64,000 nucleotides of DNA, taken from Flavobacterium sp. NRK F7 (lineage in GTDB: Bacteria; Bacteroidota; Bacteroidia; Flavobacteriales; Flavobacteriaceae). Both the position numbers and the translations under genes were made by a program. The stretch covers positions 3,042,129 to 3,106,128 of the forward strand of contig NZ_JAMXLB010000001.1 of NCBI RefSeq assembly GCF_024054195.1, in the 5' to 3' direction. Of the stretch, positions 45,489 to 54,373 are shown in pieces. Each line of letters begins with the position of its first letter. Position 1 is the first letter of the stretch. A model generated the notes under the pieces. It made no database searches. It saw only the letters and a list, made by a program, of their open reading frames with translations, and was not told the origin of the DNA.

Positions 45489-45516
45489 TTGACACTTTTT
45501 TGACACTTTTTTGACA
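45489..45516. promoter_or_regulatory. Three TTGACA direct repeats with 11-bp period (candidate operator)
   Basis: TTGACA at 45489-45494, 45500-45505 and 45511-45516, each followed by C/T-run spacers. An inverted copy GTGTCAA lies at 45547-45553. An 11-bp direct-repeat period is what OmpR/PhoB-type winged-helix dimers read. The site lies between the regulator and lipoprotein genes. Confidence 0.6.
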
Positions 45517-45610
45517 TTTTTGGTTCCATAGAATTCTAGTTTTACAGTGTCAATCAATCTAGTATAACTTTAGGTTGATTTATTTTTAATCACTCTTAAA
45601 AAAATAAAAA

Positions 45611-46180
45611 ATGAAACCATTATTATCTTGCTGCTGTTTATTATTATTGTTTAGCTGTAAAATAGATCAAACCAAAAAAGAAGTTACTTTAGCAACAGTT
45701 CCTAGTAAAGAAATAAAATCTCAAAAAGATTCAATATTTAATTTTGGTCCAAATCAAGCACCCAATCCATATGAAGTAAAATTAGCCATTTATCAAACAA
45801 GTAAGGATAGTTATAATTTAGAAATTCAAATGCTACTCTACAACAATGCGTATTACGCTTCTTCCAATAGTAACAAAGATTTCAAGGGTAAATTTACTTT
45901 CTTTATTGATGATACTCCTTTCTTTTCATTAAAAAGCAATCTTATTGAAACACCACTTCACGTTAAACAAGTTGATTCAGAATCAAATAGTAATAGCATA
46001 CCCGATTGGATTCGTGTAAATACGTATTACAAACAACAGTTAGAAATAAAGACTTCAAAAGATTTTATGGTAAGAGGATATATTCAGTTTACTATTGAAC
46101 CTCGATGCTCTTTAGAAAAAATTCCAGTTATGATTAAATCAGAAAAAGGTATTGTAAAGTTTGAAATCGATAAATGTTAA
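45611..46180 (+). CDS. Lipoprotein divergent from the transmembrane winged-helix regulator
   Basis: 189 residues. Signal peptide with an unusual triple Cys (LLSCCCLLLLFSC); the lipobox Cys is probably about residue 16. The mature domain has the pattern PYEVKLAIYQTSKDSYNLEIQ, KFTFFIDDTPFFSL, KQVDSESNSNSIPDW and FMVRGYIQFTIEPRC, looking like an all-beta envelope protein. The family is not recognised. Its promoter (TAACTTTA near 45564-45571) lies next to the TTGACA repeats, so it is the likely target of the adjacent regulator; this is inference. Confidence 0.75.
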   Translation: MKPLLSCCCLLLLFSCKIDQTKKEVTLATVPSKEIKSQKDSIFNFGPNQAPNPYEVKLAIYQTSKDSYNLEIQMLLYNNAYYASSNSNKDFKGKFTFFIDDTPFFSLKSNLIETPLHVKQVDSESNSNSIPDWIRVNTYYKQQLEIKTSKDFMVRGYIQFTIEPRCSLEKIPVMIKSEKGIVKFEIDKC

Positions 46181-46196
46181 ATAAAAGTACAAAATT

Positions 46197-46883
46197 TTAT
46201 TCATAATGATAAAAAATGCCTTTATCTAAAACTGTCCAAAGCGCTGCCTTTTGATTACCCGACTTTAAGGCTTGGTTCGCCCAAGTATTGCAAGTGTAAA
46301 ACAAACTGTAACTGCCTTTCGCTTCATAAAAAACATCATATTTTCCATACGAATGCGTTCCAATACGTTGTATTTTTTGATCTCCATTTACAGCAAAACT
46401 ATCTTCTATGTATCCAATTAATAGTTTGTAATCTTCATCTGTAATAACTATTTTTTTACAATTTTCATTCTCTTCTAATTCTTTATAGAACGTGATATGC
46501 ATTGCAGAAGAACTCATTCCTGTCACTGCTTTTATAGCTGTTGACGTTTTTAAATCGGCCCAAGTGGGCGTGTCTAAATAAAACCCTTTATCTCCCCATC
46601 CAAAAGCAATTAAGTTTCTCGTACTATCTTGCGCTTTGGTATCCAAATAGGAAATGGAGGTGGACCAGTTTTTAATACTATTATTTAAAGGTAGAACAAT
46701 ATCTGTATGTACTCCATTAGAAAGTATATAAACAGGAATGTTATTATGAGTTTTTAGAGATTTATTCTTATTCACAGGAATAATTGAAGTAATAAAAATA
46801 ATCAATGCATACAACAATAGAAAAACTGCTAAACCAAGGATAATTTTTAAAATGGAGCGTATCGCTTTTTTGATTACATTCAT
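46197..46883 (-). CDS. TIGR02117 / DUF2459 family protein
   Basis: 228 residues. An N-terminal membrane segment (about 12-33) is followed by the TIGR02117 pattern: PVYILSNGVHTDIVLPL, IAFGWGDKGFYLDTPTWADL, AVTGMSSSAMHITF and SLFYTCNTWANQALK. The conserved His, Asp, Trp and Cys suggest an unproven hydrolase-like fold. It probably acts outside the inner membrane. The -7 box at 46902-46909 lies just upstream of the start. Confidence 0.88.
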   Translation of the reverse strand: MNVIKKAIRSILKIILGLAVFLLLYALIIFITSIIPVNKNKSLKTHNNIPVYILSNGVHTDIVLPLNNSIKNWSTSISYLDTKAQDSTRNLIAFGWGDKGFYLDTPTWADLKTSTAIKAVTGMSSSAMHITFYKELEENENCKKIVITDEDYKLLIGYIEDSFAVNGDQKIQRIGTHSYGKYDVFYEAKGSYSLFYTCNTWANQALKSGNQKAALWTVLDKGIFYHYE

Positions 46884-46901
46884 TATTCGAATATTTTTTC
46901 A

Positions 46902-46909
46902 CAAAACTA
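46902..46909 (-). promoter_or_regulatory. -7 promoter box for the TIGR02117 gene
   Basis: CAAAACTA on the plus strand reads TAGTTTTG on the coding strand. Confidence 0.6.
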
Positions 46910-46916
46910 AACTAAA

Positions 46917-46963
46917 AAAACACACTATACTTTAAAAATAATATTTTAAGTGAAGTGTGTTTT
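46917..46963 (-). terminator. Long AT-rich hairpin, probable terminator of the 47085 gene
   Basis: Outer arms aaaacacact (46917-46926) and agtgtgtttt (46954-46963), with further AT pairing inside. A T-run follows in the minus direction, 120 bp after the 47085 stop. It also lies near the TIGR02117 promoter. Confidence 0.5.
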
Positions 46964-47084
46964 AATAGATAATTTATTTTAATTGTTAACCTATAAATAT
47001 ATCCTTCGAATAATAAAAGATTAGCTTTCATACTAAGATTTTAAAAAAAACAATGAAATGACACTTTTATTAAAATTTTCCTCT

Positions 47085-47564
47085 CTAACTCTTAATTCCA
47101 AAGTAAAGTACACAAATTGCGTTGCTACTGTCGACAGTAATGAAACGAAATGGAGATGAGTTAGTATCTTTAGCCCAACGTAAAGGGTTCGTAAATTTCA
47201 TAAACTGAAATTTCTTGCTTTGATAGCCATTTTTTGTGAGTTGATCTACAGCTTCCAAGAAATGTTCCCTATCAAATTGAACATAAATCATTTTAAGCAT
47301 TTCTGTTTCTTCACAAAAATAAAATCGCATAAAGTCTGCTTTTTCAACTGAATTATCGGGCTTTACGAAGTTTTTATTGTAGACGCTCTCAAAATTTCCA
47401 GCAAACTCATAATTAAAATCTTTCATCAATTCTGCTACATTATAATACGTAATTTCACTAATTATTCCTGTAGCTATTTTTAGTTTTCCATTAAAAGCTT
47501 CTTGTGCTTGAAATTGCATTTGAAAACTAAGAAATAAAGTGGTAATAAGTAATTTTTTTCTCAT
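47085..47564 (-). CDS. Hypothetical exported protein
   Basis: 159 residues with a signal peptide (MRKKLLITTLFLSF, cleavage about after QAQEA). The mature part contains ITYYNVAELMKDFNYEFAG, DFMRFYFCEETEMLKMIYV and SSPFRFITVDSSNAICVLYFG. It is likely an alpha/beta envelope or secreted protein. The family is not recognised. No exact -7 box is visible upstream. It is not obviously in an operon with its neighbours. Confidence 0.68.
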   Translation of the reverse strand: MRKKLLITTLFLSFQMQFQAQEAFNGKLKIATGIISEITYYNVAELMKDFNYEFAGNFESVYNKNFVKPDNSVEKADFMRFYFCEETEMLKMIYVQFDREHFLEAVDQLTKNGYQSKKFQFMKFTNPLRWAKDTNSSPFRFITVDSSNAICVLYFGIKS

Positions 47565-47632
47565 ATTGAATCATTTTATAATTAAATGTAAGTTTCAATA
47601 TTTTTAAAAACAATACCCACAAGTGATGATTT

Positions 47633-48292
47633 TCATATTAAACGAAAAGCACTAGCATATTTATGAAGTTCTATAGTAGTTTCTGCTTTTAATTTTTCCT
47701 TTATTTTTTTTCGATGGGTTTTTGCAGTATTTATAGAAATAAATAAGGTTTTAGCAATTTCATCATTGGTTTTCCCTAATGCTAAAAGTTTTAAAACTTG
47801 TTTTTCTCTTTCGCTAATTAAAGAAAATTTATGAAGGCTCTCTTTCAAAAATAAATGTTCTTCCATCAATTTATCCAAACGATTCACTACACTGGTTAAT
47901 TCACTAACGGGTTGTGCCAATGTCAAAACTAAAGACGGTAATCCGTTTTCTTGAAGTATTATTTTATTAACCGATAAATACCAAACCCAAGGTTCGTTGT
48001 TATTTTTTCGTACTTGTTGAAAATAAGTAAGGGTTTGGGAAATATCATTTTTGGCTATAAATTGTAAATAATCCAAATAATTTCTACCTGCTTCCTCTTC
48101 GTTAAAATATTTATAATAATAGGTACTCCCTAATTTTTCAAGTTCTTCTAGAGTAATCTCAAAATTATCTAAGCCCTTTTGAGACATATAAACGACCTTT
48201 CTAGTAGCCACATCATTGATAATGACAACACCTGGAATAGCATCAGCCACTTTATGAATATCTATTATTAATTGTCTCTGAATAGCATTCAT
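47633..48292 (-). CDS. LuxR-family transcriptional regulator with PAS-like sensor domain
   Basis: About 219 residues from ATG 48292 (MNAIQRQLIIDIHKVADAI). The N-terminal about 130 residues look like a PAS fold (PGVVIINDVATRKVVYMSQKG, EEAGRNYLDYLQFI, WVWYLSVNKIIL). A short coiled stretch precedes a LuxR helix-turn-helix (about 150-210): LISEREKQVLKLLALGKTND, EIAKTLFISINTAKTHRKKI. The longer frame to 48337 is ruled out because the -7 box lies at 48313-48320. Ligand and targets are unknown. Confidence 0.85.
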   Translation of the reverse strand: MNAIQRQLIIDIHKVADAIPGVVIINDVATRKVVYMSQKGLDNFEITLEELEKLGSTYYYKYFNEEEAGRNYLDYLQFIAKNDISQTLTYFQQVRKNNNEPWVWYLSVNKIILQENGLPSLVLTLAQPVSELTSVVNRLDKLMEEHLFLKESLHKFSLISEREKQVLKLLALGKTNDEIAKTLFISINTAKTHRKKIKEKLKAETTIELHKYASAFRLI

Positions 48293-48312
48293 AGTTTTTA
48301 AGATAATTTTAA

Positions 48313-48320
48313 CAAATATA
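48313..48320 (-). promoter_or_regulatory. -7 promoter box for the LuxR-family gene
   Basis: CAAATATA on the plus strand reads TATATTTG on the coding strand, 20 nt upstream of ATG 48292. It places the true start downstream of 48337. Confidence 0.65.
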
Positions 48321-48323
48321 AAA

Positions 48324-48351
48324 AACCGCTGTATCACTACAACGGTTTTAC
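48324..48351 (-). terminator. Terminator of ychF
   Basis: Imperfect stem ccgctgta / tacaacgg with A/T flanks (one G-U pair), and a T-run in the minus direction, about 50 bp after the ychF stop. Confidence 0.65.
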
Positions 48352-48397
48352 CTATATAATTTCTTAAATTATTTTAAAATCTAAATAAATTTAGACA

Positions 48398-49492
48398 TTA
48401 TACATTAAATCTAAAATGCATTACATCTCCATCTTTTACAATATATTCCTTTCCTTCCACTCTTAATTTTCCTGCTTCTTTTACTTTCGCTTCTGAACCA
48501 TAATTGGAATAATCTTCAAAAGAAATAACCTCTGCTCTAATAAATCCTTTTTCAAAATCGGTATGAATAACTCCTGCTGCTTTAGGAGCTGTATCTCCAA
48601 TTTTTATAGTCCAAGCTCTTACTTCTTTCACTCCAGCCGTAAAATAGGTTTGTAAGTTTAACAATTTATAAGCGGCACGAATTAAAACTGCAGAACCTGG
48701 TTCAGATAATCCCATGTCTTGTAAAAACATTTGACGTTCTTCATAACTTTCTAATTCAGTAATATCGGCTTCTGCACCTACAGAAAGAACAATCACCTCT
48801 GCATTTTCGTCTTTTACTAACTCTTTTACTTGTTCAACATATTTATTTCCTGAAACGGCTGATGCTTCATCCACATTACACACATATAAAACAGGCTTTA
48901 AAGTAATCAACTGAAATTCTTCCATTAATTCCGCTTCATCTTGATTTTGAGCCACAACGGTACGAGCCGATTTACCTTGCAATAAGGTTTCTCTGATACG
49001 ATCCAATAAGGCTTTTTCTGCCTGAGCTTCTTTATTTCCAGTTTTAGCAGCACGATTGGTTTTTTCTAATCTTTTTTCAACTGTCTCAAGATCTTTCAAT
49101 TGCAATTCAATGTCTATTGTTTCTTTATCACGAATCGGATTTACATTTCCATCAACATGTACAATATTATCATTATCGAAACAACGCAATACATGAATAA
49201 TCGCATTACATTCTCTAATATTTCCGAGAAATTGATTTCCTAACCCTTCACCTTTACTTGCTCCTTTTACTAATCCTGCAATATCTACAATATCAACAGT
49301 TGCCATTTGCACCCGTTCTGGTTTCACCAATTCTTCCAAACGAACAATTCTTGGATCAGGCACATTTACAACACCAATGTTAGGTTCAATTGTACAAAAT
49401 GGGAAGTTAGCACTTTGTGCTTTAGCATTTGATAAACAATTAAATAGTGTTGATTTTCCAACGTTAGGTAAGCCTACAATTCCTGCTTTCAT
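48398..49492 (-). CDS. ychF: Redox-regulated ribosome-binding ATPase YchF
   Basis: 364 residues. Obg-related P-loop NTPase that prefers ATP. G1 is GLPNVGKSTLFNCLSN, the G3 equivalent is DIVDIAGLVKGASKGEGLGN, and the specificity site is NVDE in LYVCNVDEAS instead of NKxD, the hallmark of the ATP-using YchF group. A helical insertion (about 130-170) and a TGS domain close the protein (DFEKGFIRAEVISFEDY, VKDGDVMHFRFNV). It acts on ribosomes in the cytosol. The -7 box is at 49529-49536. Confidence 0.95.
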   Translation of the reverse strand: MKAGIVGLPNVGKSTLFNCLSNAKAQSANFPFCTIEPNIGVVNVPDPRIVRLEELVKPERVQMATVDIVDIAGLVKGASKGEGLGNQFLGNIRECNAIIHVLRCFDNDNIVHVDGNVNPIRDKETIDIELQLKDLETVEKRLEKTNRAAKTGNKEAQAEKALLDRIRETLLQGKSARTVVAQNQDEAELMEEFQLITLKPVLYVCNVDEASAVSGNKYVEQVKELVKDENAEVIVLSVGAEADITELESYEERQMFLQDMGLSEPGSAVLIRAAYKLLNLQTYFTAGVKEVRAWTIKIGDTAPKAAGVIHTDFEKGFIRAEVISFEDYSNYGSEAKVKEAGKLRVEGKEYIVKDGDVMHFRFNV

Positions 49493-49528
49493 AGTATATT
49501 TTTTATAACTAATTCATTTTAAAGTTTG

Positions 49529-49536
49529 CAAATATA
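49529..49536 (-). promoter_or_regulatory. -7 promoter box for ychF
   Basis: CAAATATA on the plus strand reads TATATTTG on the coding strand, 36 nt upstream of the start. Confidence 0.6.
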
Positions 49537-49622
49537 CTTTAAAAGTTATAAAGTCTCAAAGTTGCGCTTATTTTAATAATTTATTATTTCAATTACAAAA
49601 AAGAATTCCGTTTTTTTTAAAC

Positions 49623-49630
49623 TATATTTA
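49623..49630 (+). promoter_or_regulatory. -7-like box for the TonB receptor gene
   Basis: TATATTTA is one base off TAnnTTTG, 27 nt before ATG 49658. Confidence 0.4.
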
Positions 49631-49657
49631 CACTTACAAACAAATAAACAGATTTTT

Positions 49658-52282
49658 ATGAAAAAACTAACATTATTATTAATGTTTACAGGATTTCAAT
49701 TGCTCTTTTCTCAGAAAGAAATCTCTGGAACTGTAACTGACGAATTTGGTGAGCCTATTATTGGGGTAAACGTTATTGAAAAAAACACTTCAAATGGTGT
49801 GGTAACTGATTTTAGTGGTAAATATAACATTACCGTAAACGAAGGTGCATTATTAGTTTTTAGCTACATCGGATTTAAAACAACTGAAAAAACTACCGAA
49901 ACTAGTATTATTGATGTTATTTTAATGGAAGGACAGCAATTACAAGAAGTTCAAATTGTAGGTTCAAGAAGCCCTAAAAGAACCGTCACCGAATCGGCTG
50001 TAGCTATCGATGTTATTGATGTAAAAGACGTAACTACCCAAAGTGGTAAAATTGAAATTAACCAATTACTACAATATGTAGCCCCTTCCTTTAATGCAAA
50101 CAAACAATCGGGTTCAGATGGTGCTGATCACGTAGACCCTGCTTCTTTAAGAGGATTAGGACCTGATCAAACGTTAGTATTAATCAACGGAAAAAGAAGG
50201 CATCAATCCTCATTAATTAATCTCTTTGGAACTCGTGGAAGAGGAAACACTGGAACTGATTTAAATGCCATACCTGCAAACGCAATTAAGCGAATCGAAA
50301 TCCTGAGAGATGGTGCTTCTGCGCAATACGGCTCTGATGCCATTGCTGGAGTAATTAATATTGTATTAAAAGACAATACAGAAGGGGTTTCTGGGAATAT
50401 TACCTATGGCGCTTACAATACCAATGCAAAAGGAGATTTTTTACCTGGCACACCTAATACCGAAGGATATCGTTTGGATGAAAATGGTAACGGAAATTCT
50501 TTTGGAAAAGACAAAAAATTAGATGGCGAATCTTTAAAAGTAGCTACTAATTATGGAGTAAAACTCGGTGAAAAAGGTTTTGCAAATTTTACTTTAGAAT
50601 ATTTAGATAAAAATAAAACCTTACGCCCTGGATATGATTTTAGAAAAGGTTTTGGTGAAGCTGAAATTAATGGTTTTAATTTTTTTGGAAACATCGCTAC
50701 CCAACTGTCAGATCGCACCGAACTATATGTCTTTGGAGGTAGGAATTATAGAAATACCGACGCCTATGCTTTTACTAGAAATGATGGTGAAAGAGTGGTA
50801 GAAAACATTTATCCTGGAGGATTTACACCAAGAATTACTTCAGTAATTTTTGATACTTCAATTGCAGCAGGAATAAAGACCAAAACCAATAATGGCTGGA
50901 ATATCGATATCAGTAATACTTTTGGTAAAAACCTTTTTCATTATACTATAAAAGGAACCTTAAATGCTTCTTTAGAAGAAGCTTCTCCTACAGAGTTCGA
51001 TGCAGGAGGACATAGTTTAAGCCAAAACACTTTAAATTTTGACTTTTCAAAAAATTACGAAACAATCTTAGAAGGATTAAACTTCGCTTTTGGAGCGGAA
51101 TACCGTACAGAACAATTTAGCATTTTTGCTGGAGAAGAAGGCTCTTATGCAACTTATGATGTGAACGGACAAGTGGTAACAGACCCTGCTAACCAAACTA
51201 TTCCAGTGGATCCTATTTCAGGAAATCCAAGACCGGGTGGTTCACAAGGTTTTCCAGGCTACAGTTTAGCCAATGAATTAGTTAAAGACAGAAGTAACAT
51301 TTCTTTATATGTTGATTCGGAACTAGATGTAACACAGTCATTTTTAGTAAGTGGTGCCTTACGTTTTGAAAACTATAGTGATTTTGGGTCCACTATAAAT
51401 GGTAAAATAGCTTCTCGATTGAAACTTACCGATAAAATTAATCTAAGAGGTTCTGTAAGTTCAGGATTTAGAGCCCCTTCTTTAGCTCAAATTTATTATA
51501 ATTTAAGGTTTACCAATTTTAATTCCTCTGGTGCGACAGAAGTATTGTTATCCCCAAATAATAGTCCGGTTACCAGAGCTTTTGGAATTGAAAAATTAAA
51601 CCAAGAGAAAGCCATAAATAGCTCTTTAGGAGTAACGGCAAATTTTGGCGATTTCACCACTACTATTGACGGTTACCTAATAGATGTAAAAGACCGTATC
51701 ATTTTAACTGGTTATTTTGATGCCTCAGCTTTAAATATTGGCGTTTCTGAAGCACAGTTTTTTGCGAATGGAGTAGACACAAAAACATTGGGCTTGGATT
51801 TAGTTATTGCTTGGAAAAAAAACATTGGAAATGCTTTGTATACCGCAACTTTAGTGGGTAATATAAATGACATGAAAATTGATCGTGTAAACAATGGCAC
51901 TTTAGATGAAGAAACTTTTTTTGGTAAGAGAGAAAAAGCATTTCTACTAGCTTCTGCCCCTTCCAACAAGTTTGCATTAAATCTTACGTATAAAAAGAAT
52001 AAGTTTGACAGCGGACTCGCTTTTACTCGTTTTAGCAAAGTAGTTTTAGTAGATTACTCCAATGAAGATGATGTATATGATGCAAAAATTGTTACAGATG
52101 TTACATTAGGATATCAATTTACTAAAAACCTAAAACTATCTATTGGTAGCAATAATTTATTAAACGTGTATCCAGATAAGCAAGATGAAATTGGAGACAC
52201 GGAAGCTGGAGGATACTGGGATTCTGTACAAATGGGTTTTAGTGGCGCCTATTATTATGCAAGATTAGGTTTCGATTTTTAA
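49658..52282 (+). CDS. TonB-dependent outer-membrane receptor
   Basis: 874 residues. Signal peptide (1-18), then a carboxypeptidase-like regulatory domain (about 22-105; ISGTVTDEFGEPIIGVNVIE). The plug domain is about 115-240, with RGLGPDQTLVLINGKRRHQS, KRIEILRDGASAQYGSDAIAG and VINIVLK, and a beta-barrel ends in the terminal Phe of YYARLGFDF. The substrate cannot be told from sequence; no SusD partner lies beside it, which argues against a Sus-type glycan complex. It is single, with a terminator after it. Confidence 0.93.
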   Translation: MKKLTLLLMFTGFQLLFSQKEISGTVTDEFGEPIIGVNVIEKNTSNGVVTDFSGKYNITVNEGALLVFSYIGFKTTEKTTETSIIDVILMEGQQLQEVQIVGSRSPKRTVTESAVAIDVIDVKDVTTQSGKIEINQLLQYVAPSFNANKQSGSDGADHVDPASLRGLGPDQTLVLINGKRRHQSSLINLFGTRGRGNTGTDLNAIPANAIKRIEILRDGASAQYGSDAIAGVINIVLKDNTEGVSGNITYGAYNTNAKGDFLPGTPNTEGYRLDENGNGNSFGKDKKLDGESLKVATNYGVKLGEKGFANFTLEYLDKNKTLRPGYDFRKGFGEAEINGFNFFGNIATQLSDRTELYVFGGRNYRNTDAYAFTRNDGERVVENIYPGGFTPRITSVIFDTSIAAGIKTKTNNGWNIDISNTFGKNLFHYTIKGTLNASLEEASPTEFDAGGHSLSQNTLNFDFSKNYETILEGLNFAFGAEYRTEQFSIFAGEEGSYATYDVNGQVVTDPANQTIPVDPISGNPRPGGSQGFPGYSLANELVKDRSNISLYVDSELDVTQSFLVSGALRFENYSDFGSTINGKIASRLKLTDKINLRGSVSSGFRAPSLAQIYYNLRFTNFNSSGATEVLLSPNNSPVTRAFGIEKLNQEKAINSSLGVTANFGDFTTTIDGYLIDVKDRIILTGYFDASALNIGVSEAQFFANGVDTKTLGLDLVIAWKKNIGNALYTATLVGNINDMKIDRVNNGTLDEETFFGKREKAFLLASAPSNKFALNLTYKKNKFDSGLAFTRFSKVVLVDYSNEDDVYDAKIVTDVTLGYQFTKNLKLSIGSNNLLNVYPDKQDEIGDTEAGGYWDSVQMGFSGAYYYARLGFDF

Positions 52283-52301
52283 AAACTTTCCCATAACTAT
52301 T

Positions 52302-52330
52302 TAAAAGGTTACTTCTATGAAGTAACCTTT
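52302..52330 (+). terminator. Terminator of the TonB receptor gene
   Basis: Perfect 13-bp arms aaaaggttacttc (52302-52314) and gaagtaacctttt (52318-52330), loop tat. Confidence 0.88.
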
Positions 52331-52418
52331 TTTATTACAGGTAAGAAAGATAGTACCAATCTAATAATTATATAAAAAGCCCAAAAAATGATGTAACACA
52401 TATAGCATGAGTTCATAG

Positions 52419-52426
52419 TAGCTTTG
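52419..52426 (+). promoter_or_regulatory. -7 promoter box for the 52452 gene
   Basis: TAGCTTTG, an exact TAnnTTTG match, 25 nt before ATG 52452. Confidence 0.65.
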
Positions 52427-52451
52427 TACCATAACATTAAAAAATGAAATC

Positions 52452-52991
52452 ATGAAAAATCTATTTTTAACATCGGTATTTTTAGTAGCCACTTTATCGA
52501 TATCGGCTCAAAATAAAAACGTGCAAAAGGAAACTGAAACAGTAGTAACGACTGTAAAAGATTCGAAAGGAGAAAAGAAAATTGTAAAAACTGTTGAAAC
52601 AAAAGAAGTTCAAAATGTAGAACTTGAAATGTCAGAACAAAAAGGAATTAACATTCCAATGAAAGAGGAAGCCAAAGTAGATGTTACCAAAACTACTAAA
52701 GTAAAAGTTGACGGAGAAACAAAATATGTAGATGTAGATCGTTCTGCATACTACAATAGTGAAAATGGAAAAAAATATCAAATTATTCAAAAAGGTAATG
52801 GATATACTATGTTAAACCCATCCAATACTGAAGCTGGAGTTTTAAGAAAAACTTCTAACAACAATTATATTTACAGAAGCGATGACAAAGTATCTTTTGG
52901 TTATTTTGATGCAGATGGTAATCTAATTTTAGAAACTTTTGATTACAAAAATGATAAAATTACAATGGAAAAATTTGTAGTTCAAAGATAA
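52452..52991 (+). CDS. Hypothetical exported Lys/Val-rich protein
   Basis: 179 residues. Signal peptide with cleavage after SAQ (about residue 20). The mature N-terminal half is Lys/Thr/Glu/Val-rich with heptad-like charge alternation (ETVVTTVKDSKGEKKIVKTV, TKEVQNVELEMSEQKG, VDVTKTTKVKV). The C-terminal half looks like a small beta-domain of YD-repeat-like strands (YYNSENGKKYQIIQKGNGY, FGYFDADGNLILETFDY). Envelope or secreted; no function assigned. It has its own promoter and shares a strong terminator with the convergent gene. Confidence 0.68.
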   Translation: MKNLFLTSVFLVATLSISAQNKNVQKETETVVTTVKDSKGEKKIVKTVETKEVQNVELEMSEQKGINIPMKEEAKVDVTKTTKVKVDGETKYVDVDRSAYYNSENGKKYQIIQKGNGYTMLNPSNTEAGVLRKTSNNNYIYRSDDKVSFGYFDADGNLILETFDYKNDKITMEKFVVQR

Positions 52992-53015
52992 AATTTAATC
53001 CATAATACATAGAAT

Positions 53016-53047
53016 AAAAAAAGCGAATCGTTTGATTCGCTTTTTTT
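53016..53047. terminator. Bidirectional terminator
   Basis: Perfect 14-bp arms aaaaaaagcgaatc (53016-53029) and gattcgcttttttt (53034-53047), loop gttt. Confidence 0.92.
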
Positions 53048-54227
53048 ATTGTGTTTCTTCGTATGCCCCAGTTAAACTATCAATAAAGTCTTGTTCTTCT
53101 TGCGTTAAAACCAAACCAGAGTCTATATTCCAAAAATCAGTAAGAATAGTATTAGAACGGTTTAACAAGGTTTTATCTTTAAAGACTTCTTTTGCGTCAT
53201 AAGTGAACAATCGTTTAGTAAATTTATTGGTTACAAAATAATTTCTCACTTCTGTTTTTATCATTTCTTTATCTTGTTTCGCTAAAAAACCAATTTCTTC
53301 TTTAGCATATACTAAATAATACTCTTCATTTCCTTTTACCCTGTAAGTCATTTTAAAAGCAGACTTGTAAACATTTTTTTTACCAGAAATACTATAATCA
53401 GCATGCTCTTCTGCTCTTTCTGGTTCTATAAAATTATCGATTTCAATAATGATTCTTTTGGTATGGTCATATAAAATAGTATAATGAAACAAATATCCTT
53501 TTGCTTCTTCTAAAGGTTTTATAATTAACTGATAATAATTTTCATTTTCAGGATATGATTTAATTTGAAAATCATACAATTTCTTTACTTTGTTATCCAA
53601 AACCTCATCAAGATATTTAAATTTGTAATAATTCTCCATTAAATTATTCAAATTATACCCATAAATATCTTTATCTGTCTTTTCATTAAGAATTCCCAAA
53701 ACTCTATTTTGTTCCACTAAAATATCCGTTTTAATAGAAGACTTATCTTTTAAAATTTGAAAATTAACCAATCCATCGTTATATAAAATATTAGCATCGT
53801 TCTTCTTAAAAAATTCTCTAATATAAACTCTCAAATTAGATGGAACCGATAATTTCTCTTTCGAATTATCTACAATTTTCTTTAAAATATCTTGGGGATG
53901 GTCTTTAGTTAAAATAATTTCAGGTAATTTATTTACCGTATTCTCTAAATAAATAACATTCTCTTCCTCATTAAGCGTTATAGACTTTACGATAAATTTT
54001 TTATAGGAGGAATGACTAACTTCTAAATAAGAAGGACGTTTTAATAAAATTTTCACCATTCCATCTGCATTCGAAATAAAACTTTCCTTAGTACGAAGAA
54101 TGGTAAGCGTAACTTCATCTACTGGAAGTTGACTCTCAATATCTCTAAATACAATGGTGATTTCTTTCTCTTGAGAAAAAGATTTTAGACAGCATATAAT
54201 CAAAAAAAGAAAATAAATTCTTCTCAT
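53046..54227 (-). CDS. Exported protein with carboxypeptidase-like regulatory N-domain
   Basis: About 393 residues from ATG 54227 (MRRIYFLFLIICC). The start at 54248 is inside the -7 box and is rejected. Signal peptide to about residue 18, then a carboxypeptidase-regulatory-like beta domain (about 20-95; ESQLPVDEVTLTIL, SNADGMVKILLKRPSYLEVSH). The rest (about 100-390) resembles large conserved hypothetical domains found behind CarbopepD regions in Bacteroidetes (VYIREFFKKNDANILYNDGL, YHYTILYDHTKRIIIEI). Function is unknown. Cell envelope. Confidence 0.8.
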   Translation of the reverse strand: MRRIYFLFLIICCLKSFSQEKEITIVFRDIESQLPVDEVTLTILRTKESFISNADGMVKILLKRPSYLEVSHSSYKKFIVKSITLNEEENVIYLENTVNKLPEIILTKDHPQDILKKIVDNSKEKLSVPSNLRVYIREFFKKNDANILYNDGLVNFQILKDKSSIKTDILVEQNRVLGILNEKTDKDIYGYNLNNLMENYYKFKYLDEVLDNKVKKLYDFQIKSYPENENYYQLIIKPLEEAKGYLFHYTILYDHTKRIIIEIDNFIEPERAEEHADYSISGKKNVYKSAFKMTYRVKGNEEYYLVYAKEEIGFLAKQDKEMIKTEVRNYFVTNKFTKRLFTYDAKEVFKDKTLLNRSNTILTDFWNIDSGLVLTQEEQDFIDSLTGAYEETQ

Positions 54228-54245
54228 CGGCAATAACAATTTTAA

Positions 54246-54253
54246 CAAAAATA
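54246..54253 (-). promoter_or_regulatory. -7 promoter box for the CarbopepD-like gene
   Basis: CAAAAATA on the plus strand reads TATTTTTG on the coding strand, 18 nt upstream of ATG 54227. Confidence 0.55.
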
Positions 54254-54373
54254 GGAATATTTAAATAAAAGCAAGCTTTTTAAATCTAAAAACAACATTT
54301 TCTGCTTTTTAGTATACAGCAATTAAACTTTGAATTCAAATTAATTTTTAAAGTTACTATACAAAATATTTTA

